A stretch of 64,000 nt of DNA from Thorsellia kenyensis (GTDB lineage Bacteria > Pseudomonadota > Gammaproteobacteria > Enterobacterales > Thorselliaceae), in assembly GCF_042432445.1 (NCBI RefSeq), contig NZ_JBHLXE010000076.1, positions 1-64,000 on the forward strand, in the 5' to 3' direction. Shown in pieces: positions 9,497 through 18,583 of this stretch; the stretch's first letter is position 1; each line of letters starts with the position of its first letter. The notes below the pieces were generated by a model that saw nothing but the letters and a program-made list of their open reading frames with translations, was not told the origin of the DNA and made no database searches. The position numbers and the translations under genes were made by a program.

Positions 9497-11920
9497 TTAT
9501 TCTATTATAAAAGAAGTTGAATCGCTTATCCAATGATTAAAATTAATAACATCATTATAAAAGTATTCATTAAGAAAAATGCCTACTATTTTTCTTAATT
9601 GTTGAGTTTGACTTTTGGTAGGGAATTCACCATTTTCGATGAACTGATCCCAAAAGTCTTTGAACACCTTGGGTAAAAATAATGAATTCTCGGTCAAAAG
9701 GTAGATAAATGCAGGTAGGGTTGTCAAGAATGTTTTATGATGAAATGCAAAAGCGCATAAACAATAGATAGGGTGATATTCAAAACGTGTAGGTTTATTG
9801 GCTAATTCATTGTTTAATTGATTGTTTAATTCATGCTGGTATGTGTGTGTGTTAGATGAGAGTCTTTCAATTAAATCAGACAAGTGAGTAAATATACCGT
9901 ATTTAGTAGGCGAAGTTAATTTTTTAATAACATCGCAATAGGCGTTAAAATAGTTTATGCAGTGTACTGTTTCACTTATGCCTACAGATGAAATAGGGTA
10001 TAGCATCATCACACTTGGCTCGCCGCTACTAGCATCCGCGCGATGACTTATGTGTACAAGAGTAAACCCTTGTTTCAACCAAAACTCGAATAACTCATTT
10101 TCAAAACCGAAACTCACCGAAACATAGTCAATATCTAACTGCTTCGCCTCAGAGATAATTTTTTTGACCAATTGTGAAGCTAAGCCAACTCTTCTGTAAA
10201 AAGGGAGTACACCAATTCGGCTTATTCTCATTCCTCTAAGTGAGGGAAATATAGGGTTGTTAGCATGTGTAGCTAGTGATTGAGCTACCAAATTGGCTTT
10301 AGGTCTTCTTTCTCCTAACCAGATTTTTTTTGCTAAATCAATAGATGCTCCGCCTTCAAATAAAACCCAAGATGCTGCTTTAATTGGAAGAACATCCAGG
10401 TTTTTAATCGCATCAGCACTTTTTAAAGTCTTATCTGAAGCAATAAAAAAGCATTGATTTTGTCCGTCTAATAAGCGCCTTAAATCATTTGGCGTTGTTT
10501 GGTAATGAATGTGTTTAAAGAAATAATAAAGGGTTTGAGCTAAAGATAATAAATGAATATCAAAATTTTTGATAATCGAAAAATTAATTTTTTTTAAGTG
10601 ATTATTGATTAATTCATTATTATTATTCTGTAATGCGTTACTTAAGGTGATATCCTTCCTAGAGGAACATTGAAACGAACTTGTTTTTGATTGCTTAAAC
10701 ATAGAGTTATCTTTTAGATTTTCTAGAGATGTGGCATTATATTTTTGGCAAGCATTCAGTTGAGCAGTGGCTTTTTTGAAGAGCGCTGGAAGTGCTGAAG
10801 AATTAGCTATCATCAACGATTCTGAAAGCCGATTCAGAGGACAATGTAGACTAAAACGAATAGGTTGATTTAGCGTTTGATAATTAATTTTATTGCTGAT
10901 GTTTGCTAGTTTAACCTTTAAGGCTTGACCGCTGCCCTCATAGCCATCTAATGTAGTAACTAAAAGTACCTTATTAAAGTAAGGTATCCATTTTTTTATG
11001 GAACTAAAAGAGATCATTGCAGCTTCGTCTATGATAAGCCATTCAGAATAAGGATAATTTGCTGAGTTTTGAATATGATAATCTATGCTTTTATCTACCA
11101 CCTCAGGTGCCAGAAAATACTCACTCATATCTAAACCATTTGGAATATGCCATTGCTTGTGTTTTTCATTAGCTTGATAGAGCGATTTTCTGTTGCCCGT
11201 CAATAAAAGTCGCTTATTTTGATGAATTAAAAAATAGATAAGATGATGTAGAGTGAATGTTTTTCCTCTACCTCGTTTTGCACTTAAGAGTATGATTTGT
11301 TCATCGGAATTAATTATAGCATTAAAAATAGCGCCTTGTTCTTTAGTTAATTGCCCATTTCTAGGGAGCGAAAAGGGATCGTGGCAGAAATTATTTACAT
11401 GTTGGCCCAAAGAAGAGGGTAAATCATTCCAATTAAAAGTGGCTGCATCAATCTGGATACAAGCTTTAATTTTGTCAAGAATCGAATAAAGAAACGCATT
11501 AAATATTGGCGCTGATATGAAGTAATCTGCCTCATGGTAGTTGAAATTGAACCAGCTACTTGCCGAGTTATCATTTATGGTATTGATAACTGATTTTGGA
11601 GGAATGAATAAAAAAAAGAGGCTTGTACTTGTTAATTTTCCTATTAAAGCAAGGAATCCTTTTAAATGAATTCCCTTAGTAGCATTAACAATAACATGTT
11701 TTGTTTCTTTGCCTAATGATTTGATTTGGTTTTGCATTACTAATTGCGAGGAGCAGTCAATAATTTCATATGTCATGTTATTAGACATCAGGACTTTTTC
11801 AAGGGCAAAAATATGCTGGTGAACAGAATCTGGTAGACTGTGGCAAATAATTGGAAGCCTAAACCCTGAATATTCGAGGCGAGTTAAAAATTGAAAGTCA
11901 GTCACATAATTCCCAAGCAA
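9497..11920 (-). CDS. tmcA: tRNA(Met) wobble cytidine acetyltransferase
   Basis: TmcA makes N4-acetylcytidine at C34 of elongator tRNA-Met, using acetyl-CoA and ATP. Visible domains: an N-terminal DUF1726-like region (about 1-165), an RNA-helicase-like ATPase with Walker A AKRGRGKT at 214-221 and a DEAA box, and a GNAT domain with the acetyl-CoA loop around RRVGLASQLV. At 807 residues it is well above E. coli TmcA (671); the extra length is a low-complexity, Asn/Ser-rich stretch between the ATPase and GNAT parts. I keep the TTG start at 11920 because AGGAT lies about 5 nt upstream; a GTG at 11905 is an alternative with a weaker site. No ATG is available before residue 45. Confidence 0.92.
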   Translation of the reverse strand: MLGNYVTDFQFLTRLEYSGFRLPIICHSLPDSVHQHIFALEKVLMSNNMTYEIIDCSSQLVMQNQIKSLGKETKHVIVNATKGIHLKGFLALIGKLTSTSLFFLFIPPKSVINTINDNSASSWFNFNYHEADYFISAPIFNAFLYSILDKIKACIQIDAATFNWNDLPSSLGQHVNNFCHDPFSLPRNGQLTKEQGAIFNAIINSDEQIILLSAKRGRGKTFTLHHLIYFLIHQNKRLLLTGNRKSLYQANEKHKQWHIPNGLDMSEYFLAPEVVDKSIDYHIQNSANYPYSEWLIIDEAAMISFSSIKKWIPYFNKVLLVTTLDGYEGSGQALKVKLANISNKINYQTLNQPIRFSLHCPLNRLSESLMIANSSALPALFKKATAQLNACQKYNATSLENLKDNSMFKQSKTSSFQCSSRKDITLSNALQNNNNELINNHLKKINFSIIKNFDIHLLSLAQTLYYFFKHIHYQTTPNDLRRLLDGQNQCFFIASDKTLKSADAIKNLDVLPIKAASWVLFEGGASIDLAKKIWLGERRPKANLVAQSLATHANNPIFPSLRGMRISRIGVLPFYRRVGLASQLVKKIISEAKQLDIDYVSVSFGFENELFEFWLKQGFTLVHISHRADASSGEPSVMMLYPISSVGISETVHCINYFNAYCDVIKKLTSPTKYGIFTHLSDLIERLSSNTHTYQHELNNQLNNELANKPTRFEYHPIYCLCAFAFHHKTFLTTLPAFIYLLTENSLFLPKVFKDFWDQFIENGEFPTKSQTQQLRKIVGIFLNEYFYNDVINFNHWISDSTSFIIE

Positions 11921-12534
11921 TTACTATCCTAAAAATAAAGTTCATCTTAACAGTTTTTAAGTGCAAAAAACAAGGAAAAACCATAACCTTGAATGCTAAT
12001 AAATGCCAATAAATGCTAATAAATGCCAATAAATGCTAAATTCATTAAACGTAAAACTATCCCTATATAATTAAGTCAAACTGGTTTAAACAAGATACAA
12101 GTATACAGTGTTCTTAACCTGATATAAGCTGTGCGGCTTCGGTATAATGATTACATCATCAAAATTCAATCAAACAGTTGCCAAAATAGTCAAATGAAAA
12201 GAATTCAAACAATTTCAAGTCTGAACGATACACTATTTTTTAATCTTCAAAATGCACTGTGTTATAATGACTTGACAGGAAATAGTTTTATTTTTAGTCG
12301 ATAAGAACTTAAAATATTAGCATAGAAATACTGATACAAGTAATTTTCTTCAAAAGATGAGGTTATGCTAAGTAAATCATAAAAACTATAATTTAAAACC
12401 AACTTCTTAATGCGTTACTTATAAGACGTGTTATGATATACCCATATAAATGTCATAAAAAACAGATAAAAAAATCAAAAAATTGTATTATGGCAGTACC
12501 AAATTGAATGAAAAACATTAAAAAGAGGGTTGTT
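11921..12534. other. 614-bp divergent intergenic region, tmcA | yhjJ
   Basis: It contains a 10-bp repeat array near the tmcA side, then some 490 bp of AT-rich DNA with several TATAAT-like hexamers (for example in CGGTATAATG near 12143 and GTGTTATAATG near 12259), none with a convincing -35. I see no open frame of note and no tRNA. An unusually long leader for yhjJ or a small RNA gene is possible but not shown. Confidence 0.4.
11991..12040. repeat. Five tandem 10-bp units (AAATGCYAAT)
   Basis: Five head-to-tail 10-mers: GAATGCTAAT, AAATGCCAAT, AAATGCTAAT, AAATGCCAAT, AAATGCTAAA. Units alternate T/C at position 7, so the true period is 20 bp built from a 10-bp unit. It lies about 70 bp upstream of the tmcA start. 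The period equals one helical turn. Confidence 0.9.
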
Positions 12535-14070
12535 ATGACAAGAGTCCTAATACCAAATAAAATCGTCAAAAGAATCAATCATATTTTTATTCGCTTAAAC
12601 GTTTTAACTCATACAAAAAAGATAGTAAAAAAAGTTTCCCCTACGGCTAAAAATGGACTTAAAACCGTTCTATTTAGCACATTTACCTTACTCTTTTTCT
12701 CTAATGCTATAGCGAAACCTTTAAATTCTGATCCAGCCTGGTCTAAGCAAGTTTTTGAAAATGGATTCACTTTATATTCTACACAAGCAACTCAAAGACC
12801 TAATGATCCTGTTGAATTACGCTTAGTCATTTCAGCAGGAACACTTTTAGAATCATTAGATGAAAAAGGGGCTTTAACTACGCTATTGTCCTCGAATATT
12901 GCTAAACAAAAAGGAACTCTTGAGTATTTTAGTGCGGACAGTCAACCACTAGTCACTCTTGGCTATGATGAAGTGATTATTAGCATGAAGGTTCGAGAAA
13001 ATGGCTCTAATGAGTCTGTTAAATCAGCTATCCAGATGATGAATCAACTAATAAGTTTTGATGAAAACACTATTATTGAACAACCTATCTCAAAAATAGA
13101 ACAAAGTCATTTGATGGTAACTAAGCCATTAAATCCAAGAGATACATTTTGGTTGAATCGAATCCATGATTCTGTATTAGTTGGAGCTGAACCCTCATTA
13201 GAAAGTTTTTTACTTGAGAGGGAAAAAATTGAAAAATTCCACTCAAGCTGGATTACTCCTGATGCAATGAAATTATTCGTTGCAGGGAAAATTGATAATC
13301 GAATTCTTACAGAAGAAATTAATAAAAGTTTTGCTAAACTAACCGGAGTGCGTGGAAAAAATGCACCGGTGGCCGTTTTACAACCTCTGCGTGGAGGAGC
13401 TATTTTAGCTACGGTCAAAGAAGATTCAGTTACACTTAAACCTGCTTTAGAACATCCTATCATTTCTCTTTATTGGGACAGCCAGTGGCAACCCATTAAA
13501 TCGTCTAGAGCCTTAGAAAAGTGGTGGGAGATGGAATTAGCAAGAGAAGCAATTTTTACCCGAATCAATAAAGAGCTTGGCGTTGAGAATAATGATAAAC
13601 TCAAACTTAATATTGATTGTAATGTTGCCTTCCAGCGCCAGTTATGTGGTATTGGTATCAGTTATCCTCAAAACGAGTTACTGAATAAATTTCAAGTGTT
13701 TTTAAATCAACTGGTTGTTCTTGAAGAAAAAGGAATAACCGATGAAGAGTTTAAAAAACTTATCAATTTAAAAACTGAAGCTCTGGCTAATCTATTTGCG
13801 ACTTATGCTAAAACAGAGCTGTCCACATTAATTGATAACAAAATTCAGGCTGAACAAAATGGGATACAAGACATATCTCTTGAAGATTATCAACAATTAC
13901 GACAAGCGTATCTTGGCTCTGTGTCTAAGGAAAGCATTAATTTGGCTATATCTAAATTTTTATCTCAGGAGGCAACAATATTGATTCGTGAAAATGAGGA
14001 CAGTGATGCATTAGATCCTGCTGTTTTCTTACAAAAATATCAATCAACTCTCTTTCCTAATTCTAAATAG
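12535..14070 (+). CDS. yhjJ: YhjJ-like exported M16-family protein, apparently non-catalytic
   Basis: A periplasmic protein of the pitrilysin/PqqL (M16) family, closest by eye to E. coli YhjJ: shared DPAW segment at the mature N-terminus, SWITPDAMKLFVAGK, WDSQWQPIKSSRALEKWW, and the NIDCNVAFQRQLC segment. The zinc-binding HxxEH of active M16 peptidases is absent from the expected place (SAGTLLESLDEKGALTTLL), as it is in YhjJ, so proteolysis is unlikely. I chose the ATG at 12535, preceded by GAGG 6 nt upstream, over the one at 12508, which has no site. A hydrophobic stretch ending SNAIA looks like a signal peptide but follows an unusually long basic N-region (about 45 residues). It stands alone and ends before a strong stem-loop. 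Function unknown. Confidence 0.82.
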   Translation: MTRVLIPNKIVKRINHIFIRLNVLTHTKKIVKKVSPTAKNGLKTVLFSTFTLLFFSNAIAKPLNSDPAWSKQVFENGFTLYSTQATQRPNDPVELRLVISAGTLLESLDEKGALTTLLSSNIAKQKGTLEYFSADSQPLVTLGYDEVIISMKVRENGSNESVKSAIQMMNQLISFDENTIIEQPISKIEQSHLMVTKPLNPRDTFWLNRIHDSVLVGAEPSLESFLLEREKIEKFHSSWITPDAMKLFVAGKIDNRILTEEINKSFAKLTGVRGKNAPVAVLQPLRGGAILATVKEDSVTLKPALEHPIISLYWDSQWQPIKSSRALEKWWEMELAREAIFTRINKELGVENNDKLKLNIDCNVAFQRQLCGIGISYPQNELLNKFQVFLNQLVVLEEKGITDEEFKKLINLKTEALANLFATYAKTELSTLIDNKIQAEQNGIQDISLEDYQQLRQAYLGSVSKESINLAISKFLSQEATILIRENEDSDALDPAVFLQKYQSTLFPNSK

Positions 14071-14080
14071 CATAAATGCT

Positions 14081-14120
14081 GACAGAAGAATAAGTTGCAC
14101 TAGCGTCTTAATCTTCTGTC
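14081..14120 (+). terminator. Strong stem-loop after yhjJ
   Basis: GACAGAAGAATAAG (14081-14094) pairs with CTTAATCTTCTGTC (14107-14120), 13 of 14 positions, 12-nt loop, starting 10 bp after the yhjJ stop. The downstream tail is A/T-rich (GATTAATTTAAT) rather than a pure T-run. Confidence 0.55.
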
Positions 14121-14587
14121 GATTAATTTAATAAAAATTTAATGTTTATGTGTGTTTAATTATCTCATGCAATTAGCTATATACTCTTAGGCTTTGGTAT
14201 AAAGAAGGATCTTTTTTTCTTTCTATTAAAATAGCCCATTTCTAGTCGATAAAATTTCATGTTGCTCACTTTTCGTATATAACTTGTGTTTTTGAGACTT
14301 CTTACACTTAGTCAAATGACATTAAAATATTGGACTTAAGTTGCAGGCGTAGTTGTGTTCTCACTTCCGTTCAGTTGGTTTTAAGTAATGCTAAAACCTG
14401 CACCTCGATATCAATTGTGTATATACAGAGAAAAGAGTAATGCTATGCTTGCATTCATGCTATTATGAAGTCTTTCCTGAATTAAAAATGTAAATTTGAC
14501 TTAGATTCATATTTTTACTCTGTTGAAGATAATGAATGATTTAAAATAACTCAATAGAAAATAAAAACCATTCAGTAAAGATTATGA
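14121..14587. other. Long convergent intergenic region, yhjJ | mak
   Basis: About 470 bp without a credible gene. It has a small inverted repeat GGTTTTA / TAAAACC (14378-14398). I see no promoter pair, tRNA or mobile-element end. Confidence 0.4.
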
Positions 14588-15499
14588 TCATTCTTTAGGC
14601 CAAAGCCAAGCTGCACCTCTGACTCCGCTCGAATCGCCATGCTGTGCTTTAAGAATTGGGGTTTGAAATTCTCCGCCAAAAACCCAAGGCAAAATTAGGT
14701 CTGGCAAGGCATCATATAGTTTATCTATGTTACTCATACCGCCACCCAGCACAAATACATCTGGATCAAGTTGATTGATTACCTGTGCAATTGCTTTTCC
14801 AAGTCTGATTTGATAATTTTCAAATGCTTTGGAGGCAATAGGGCAATTTTGTTCAACTTTTTCCATTATAAGTCTTCCATTAATTCTTGGGCCATTAGAA
14901 AGACGCTGATAATCATTCATAAATCCTGTACCTGAAATAAAAGTTTCAATACAGCCTCTTTTCTGACAGTAACATAAAGTATCGTCACTGTAAGCAATGT
15001 CATCAGAATTCATCCAAGGTAATGGATTATGTCCCCATTCGCCGGCATTACCATTTGCACCAGAGTGAACTTTTCCATCAATTGCAATACCGGCACCACA
15101 ACCAGTACCAATAATAATAGCAAATACGGTATTTTTACCTTGGCCAGCGCCATCAGTCGCTTCTGAGACAGCAAGGCAATTAGCGTCGTTAGCAACCCTT
15201 ATCTCCCTATTGAGTCTTAATGATAGATCTTTATCAATTGCATGGCCATTTAGCCAGGTTGAGTTAGCATTTTTTACTTTACCCGTGAAAGGAGAAATAG
15301 TCCCTGGCATCCCTAGACCAACAGTACCTTTCAGATTTGTTTCATGTTCAGTAAGATTAACTAAATGAACCAAAGCATCAATCGTTTTATTATAATCACC
15401 TTGCGGAGAGTCTATGCGATGTCTGAAAATTTCAATTCCATTATCTGCTAATGCAATGACTTCTACTTTTGTGCCACCTAAATCTATCCCAATTCTCAT
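14588..15499 (-). CDS. mak: Fructokinase (ROK family)
   Basis: A 303-residue ROK sugar kinase aligning end to end with E. coli Mak (302 residues), ending in the same AAWLWP segment. The ATP-binding GIDLGGTK lies at 3-10, the catalytic-aspartate region in LNREIRVANDANCL, and the ROK zinc motif in CYCQKRGCIETF. It phosphorylates fructose to fructose 6-phosphate. It is the last gene of scrR-scrA-scrB-mak and so takes the fructose released by ScrB. The start has AAGG 8 nt upstream. A separate role in general fructose use is also possible. Confidence 0.93.
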   Translation of the reverse strand: MRIGIDLGGTKVEVIALADNGIEIFRHRIDSPQGDYNKTIDALVHLVNLTEHETNLKGTVGLGMPGTISPFTGKVKNANSTWLNGHAIDKDLSLRLNREIRVANDANCLAVSEATDGAGQGKNTVFAIIIGTGCGAGIAIDGKVHSGANGNAGEWGHNPLPWMNSDDIAYSDDTLCYCQKRGCIETFISGTGFMNDYQRLSNGPRINGRLIMEKVEQNCPIASKAFENYQIRLGKAIAQVINQLDPDVFVLGGGMSNIDKLYDALPDLILPWVFGGEFQTPILKAQHGDSSGVRGAAWLWPKE

Positions 15500-15567
15500 T
15501 ATATGTACCTTATACTATTATTGTAAAAGCAAAATGTGACTAATACTTAAGTCAAAGAGTTCTGTAT

Positions 15568-17097
15568 TTAGTATTGCCATAGTGTCATTTTAGCATGTCT
15601 CCCATTCCAAATAAGATTGTTATTTTCAGGAAATGATGGAAAATGTCTAAGCGACGCTACACTTTCCCCTTCATTAATAAAAACTTCGAGAGAGGAATAA
15701 TCGCCAAACACCTGAATATGAGTTAAAGGTTTTGAAAGGTAGAGTTTCCGTGTTGTGCCATATTCGGTTGCAAAGACAATCCCTGCATTTGTTCTATCAA
15801 TTATGAAGCATTGTATTTTGGCATCATAACGGAGGATGAGTTGTTGGGTATTTTCTTCTTTACTAGCGTTAAATTCAGGACTACTTGCATAGAGAACCAG
15901 TTGAAAATTTGTAAATCCATTTAAGCAGGATGCCTCTAATTCAAATGTCTGGCAGCGACCTAAGAATGTATCTTCGACTATTTCGTTGTGAAATAAACGA
16001 TTTTTCCTTAAATTGACCAGCTCTTTTATTGGTTTTTGTACTATTTTTCCGTTACAAAGATAAAGTTCTCTAGGTAAAGTCATGCAGTGTGCCCAACCAT
16101 CCTTATCAGTTGGGTACGCTATTTCAGGAAGTCCCATCCAAGCAAATAAAATTCTTCGACCATCTGGCGCTGTAGTCGTTTGGGGGGCATAGAAATCAAA
16201 GCCAAAATCTAACTCCTCAAACTCACCATGAACGAAAGATAAACTGTGCAAATTGATCTGTGATCCTACAATATACCCCGATTGATAGATATTTTGATAC
16301 TTATATTCTTGTGCCTCTATTCCCTGAGGTGAAAAAATTAAAATACCATGGGTTTCACCAGCAAAGTCTAAAGTAAAATAATCAGGACATTCCCACATAT
16401 AACCAAAATCATCTAGTTGGGTTTGTATTTCCCCAAGCATTTTCCACTCTATGCCATCACGAGATGAGTAGATTACGGCTGTTCCTTTATAATTTATTGA
16501 ACTTTGCGCACCAATTATTGCGTAAAATGTATTATCCTCGTACCATACTTTAGGATCCCTAAAGTGCTCAGTGTAGCCACTGGGAATAGAAGAGATCGCC
16601 TCATTAACAGTATAGATAAAACCATCTGAATCTAATTTTGCAATTACCTGCGAGCAGCTTCTTTGCCAATTGGTATCCCTTCTATTAGCAGTATAAAAAA
16701 AATGTAACTCTTCATTTAGGATAAAGGCACTTCCGGAGTAAGCCCCATGAGAATTGATTGCTTCATTCGGGACTAAAGCTACGCCACAATCAATCCAATC
16801 AATTAAATTTTTTGATTTAACGTGGTACCAATGCTTAAGTCCGTGAACTGGTCCTAGAGGAAACCACTGATAAAATAAGTGATAATATCCCGCAAAAAAG
16901 CAAAAACCATTTGGATCATTCATTAATCCGCAGGTAGGCTGAATGTGGTAACCAAGTCGCCATGGCGCATTCGTGACCCTTGTTTTTAGGGTTTCAAGGA
17001 AAAAAGCACTAACTTCTGTCAGTGGTGTGTACCGAATTTCTCTATCCCATTCAATTTTCTGGTTTATGCTGCTAAATTGTGTTTTTTTATTGTTCAT
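15568..17097 (-). CDS. scrB: Sucrose-6-phosphate hydrolase (GH32)
   Basis: A cytoplasmic beta-fructosidase that splits sucrose 6-phosphate to glucose 6-phosphate and fructose. All three GH32 catalytic motifs are present: NDPNG with nucleophile D61, RDP at 180-182, and EC at 236-237. The C-terminal beta-sandwich domain (about 370-509) is typical. I start at the ATG at 17097, with AAGG 7 nt upstream, rather than at an upstream TTG (17124); this gives 509 residues and an 11-bp overlap with the end of scrA, implying translational coupling. No signal peptide is present, as expected for an enzyme acting after PTS uptake. Neighbouring ScrA and ScrR make the sucrose assignment stronger than sequence alone would. 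Confidence 0.93.
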   Translation of the reverse strand: MNNKKTQFSSINQKIEWDREIRYTPLTEVSAFFLETLKTRVTNAPWRLGYHIQPTCGLMNDPNGFCFFAGYYHLFYQWFPLGPVHGLKHWYHVKSKNLIDWIDCGVALVPNEAINSHGAYSGSAFILNEELHFFYTANRRDTNWQRSCSQVIAKLDSDGFIYTVNEAISSIPSGYTEHFRDPKVWYEDNTFYAIIGAQSSINYKGTAVIYSSRDGIEWKMLGEIQTQLDDFGYMWECPDYFTLDFAGETHGILIFSPQGIEAQEYKYQNIYQSGYIVGSQINLHSLSFVHGEFEELDFGFDFYAPQTTTAPDGRRILFAWMGLPEIAYPTDKDGWAHCMTLPRELYLCNGKIVQKPIKELVNLRKNRLFHNEIVEDTFLGRCQTFELEASCLNGFTNFQLVLYASSPEFNASKEENTQQLILRYDAKIQCFIIDRTNAGIVFATEYGTTRKLYLSKPLTHIQVFGDYSSLEVFINEGESVASLRHFPSFPENNNLIWNGRHAKMTLWQY

Positions 17098-18508
17098 TAG
17101 ACTGCCTTTTGAGTTTTTTAGCAAAAAGAAAAGTTAAGCTAAAAGAAATTCCAAATGCAATGAACATTCCTATCACATAAGAAATAAGTGAATGGGGTGC
17201 AATCGAAATGATGCCAGGGAGTCCCGCGGCCCCAAGTGCGACAGCAAGTACATCCTGATAAGCAATAAAGGCACAAGCAAATCCAGAACCAATAATAGCA
17301 GCATAAAAAGGATAGCGTAATTTAAGATTAACCCCAAACATGGCAGGTTCAGTGATGCCTAGGAGTGCTGAAAAACCTGATGCTGAGGCAACACTTTTCA
17401 TTTTTACTTCTTTAATAAGAAAAAATGTGGCCAGTGCGGCTGCACCTTGAGCTACATTTGACATAGCAGCTATTGGAAAAATGAATGATCCACCAGTTTC
17501 ACTTATGTTAGCTAATAATTGCGTTTCTAATGCAATAAAACTATGGTGCATCCCTGTAATTACTATCGGCGCATAAAAAAATCCAAATAAAAATCCGCCT
17601 ATAGCCCCGAGAGAATTAAAAAGCCATAAAATGCCAAACATTATCCATTCTCCTAATTCTCTAGTGATAGGACCTAGTAGAGTAAATGTTAATATTCCTG
17701 TAACCAGAAGAGCGAAAAGAGGTGTTAATAACATATCAAGTGCCGCAGGAATAAAACGCCTGAAACATTTTTCAAAGAAAGCTAGCACATAAGAGGCAAC
17801 CAATACAGGCAATACTTGTCCCTGATAGCCTAATTTTTCAATTTGAAAGCCATACACATCCCAGTACGGAATAGCAGTTGCACTATTTGCCACGTAAGCA
17901 TTCATTAAGTCAGGGTGAACCATAATCATGCCAAGTGCTGCACCAAGATAGGCATTTCCCCCAAATCTTTTTGTTGCTGAAAAACCTATGAGAACTGGTA
18001 AAAAAACGAATGCTGCATTAGCAAAGGTATTGATCATGCTAGCTAAATCTGTGAGAGCTGGGGTTTTATCTATTAATGATTCACCTGCATAAAAAAGATC
18101 TTTTGCAGTCAGAATATTATTGAGTCCCATCAACAGACCACCTGCCACAATAGCAGGAATTATGGGAACAAAAATATCTGATAACATTTTTACAAAGCGC
18201 TGCACTATATTCAGTTTTTCAAAGCTTGCGGTTTTGACGTTTTCTGTTGACATCTCACCTAGATCCAATTGTTTACTCAGCATATTATAAACCAGATTGA
18301 CTGTGCCTGTGCCTAAGATCACTTGATATTGTCCACCTGTCGAAAAGGTCGCTTTTACCATGTCTATGGCGTTAATTTTTTTCTCATCAATTAACGTCTC
18401 ATCTTTTATAACCAGTCTTAGGCGTGTAGCACAATGTGAAGCAGCCTGTATGTTGGACGCGCTGCCTAGCGCAGTAATAAGTTGTTGTGTTGCTAGTTCA
18501 ATATTCAC
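17087..18508 (-). CDS. scrA: PTS sucrose-specific EIIBC permease
   Basis: A membrane PTS transporter of the glucose-sucrose family. The IIB domain occupies about residues 1-85, with phosphocysteine C26 in SHCATRLR. The IIC domain has about ten hydrophobic segments and the conserved GITEP motif. No IIA domain follows (473 residues in total), so phosphate must come from a separate IIA, probably the glucose-type Crr, which is not in this window. The start is GTG: GAGGG lies 6 nt upstream, whereas the ATG overlapping it by 1 nt is in another frame. Preceded by a palindromic operator and a consensus -10; next to scrR and scrB. Trehalose or another disaccharide cannot be strictly excluded, but ScrB beside it favours sucrose. 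Confidence 0.92.
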   Translation of the reverse strand: MNIELATQQLITALGSASNIQAASHCATRLRLVIKDETLIDEKKINAIDMVKATFSTGGQYQVILGTGTVNLVYNMLSKQLDLGEMSTENVKTASFEKLNIVQRFVKMLSDIFVPIIPAIVAGGLLMGLNNILTAKDLFYAGESLIDKTPALTDLASMINTFANAAFVFLPVLIGFSATKRFGGNAYLGAALGMIMVHPDLMNAYVANSATAIPYWDVYGFQIEKLGYQGQVLPVLVASYVLAFFEKCFRRFIPAALDMLLTPLFALLVTGILTFTLLGPITRELGEWIMFGILWLFNSLGAIGGFLFGFFYAPIVITGMHHSFIALETQLLANISETGGSFIFPIAAMSNVAQGAAALATFFLIKEVKMKSVASASGFSALLGITEPAMFGVNLKLRYPFYAAIIGSGFACAFIAYQDVLAVALGAAGLPGIISIAPHSLISYVIGMFIAFGISFSLTFLFAKKLKRQSNEQ

Positions 18509-18537
18509 ATGAAGCCCTCATTTAGTAGTGGACGAAA

Positions 18538-18564
18538 ATTATAAAAGCTTTACTTTTAATTTAT
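18538..18564 (-). promoter_or_regulatory. Candidate scrA promoter (-10 TATAAT)
   Basis: On the minus strand a perfect TATAAT lies at 18543-18538, about 30 bp upstream of the scrA GTG. The -35 region is poor and falls within or next to the palindromic operator, so a bound repressor would cover it. This would allow scrAB-mak to be induced separately from scrR. Confidence 0.5.
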
Positions 18565-18583
18565 GGAATCGGTTCCATAAATT
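18558..18583. promoter_or_regulatory. Palindromic operator, probable ScrR site
   Basis: A perfect inverted repeat: AATTTATGGAA, centre TCGG, TTCCATAAATT. The dyad core GGAATCGGTTCC with a central CG is typical of LacI/GalR-family operators. It starts at the last base of the scrR stop codon region and sits directly upstream of the scrA -10. No second copy is evident in front of scrR. Confidence 0.75.

Noticed and set aside
9497..11920. TmcA considered as a gene fusion because of its length.
   Set aside because: The extra residues are a low-complexity linker with no domain signs; the normal TmcA domain order is unbroken.
13107..13463. 118-residue open frame on the minus strand, opposite yhjJ.
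   Set aside because: No ribosome-binding site or motif; it is the antisense of a conserved YhjJ segment.
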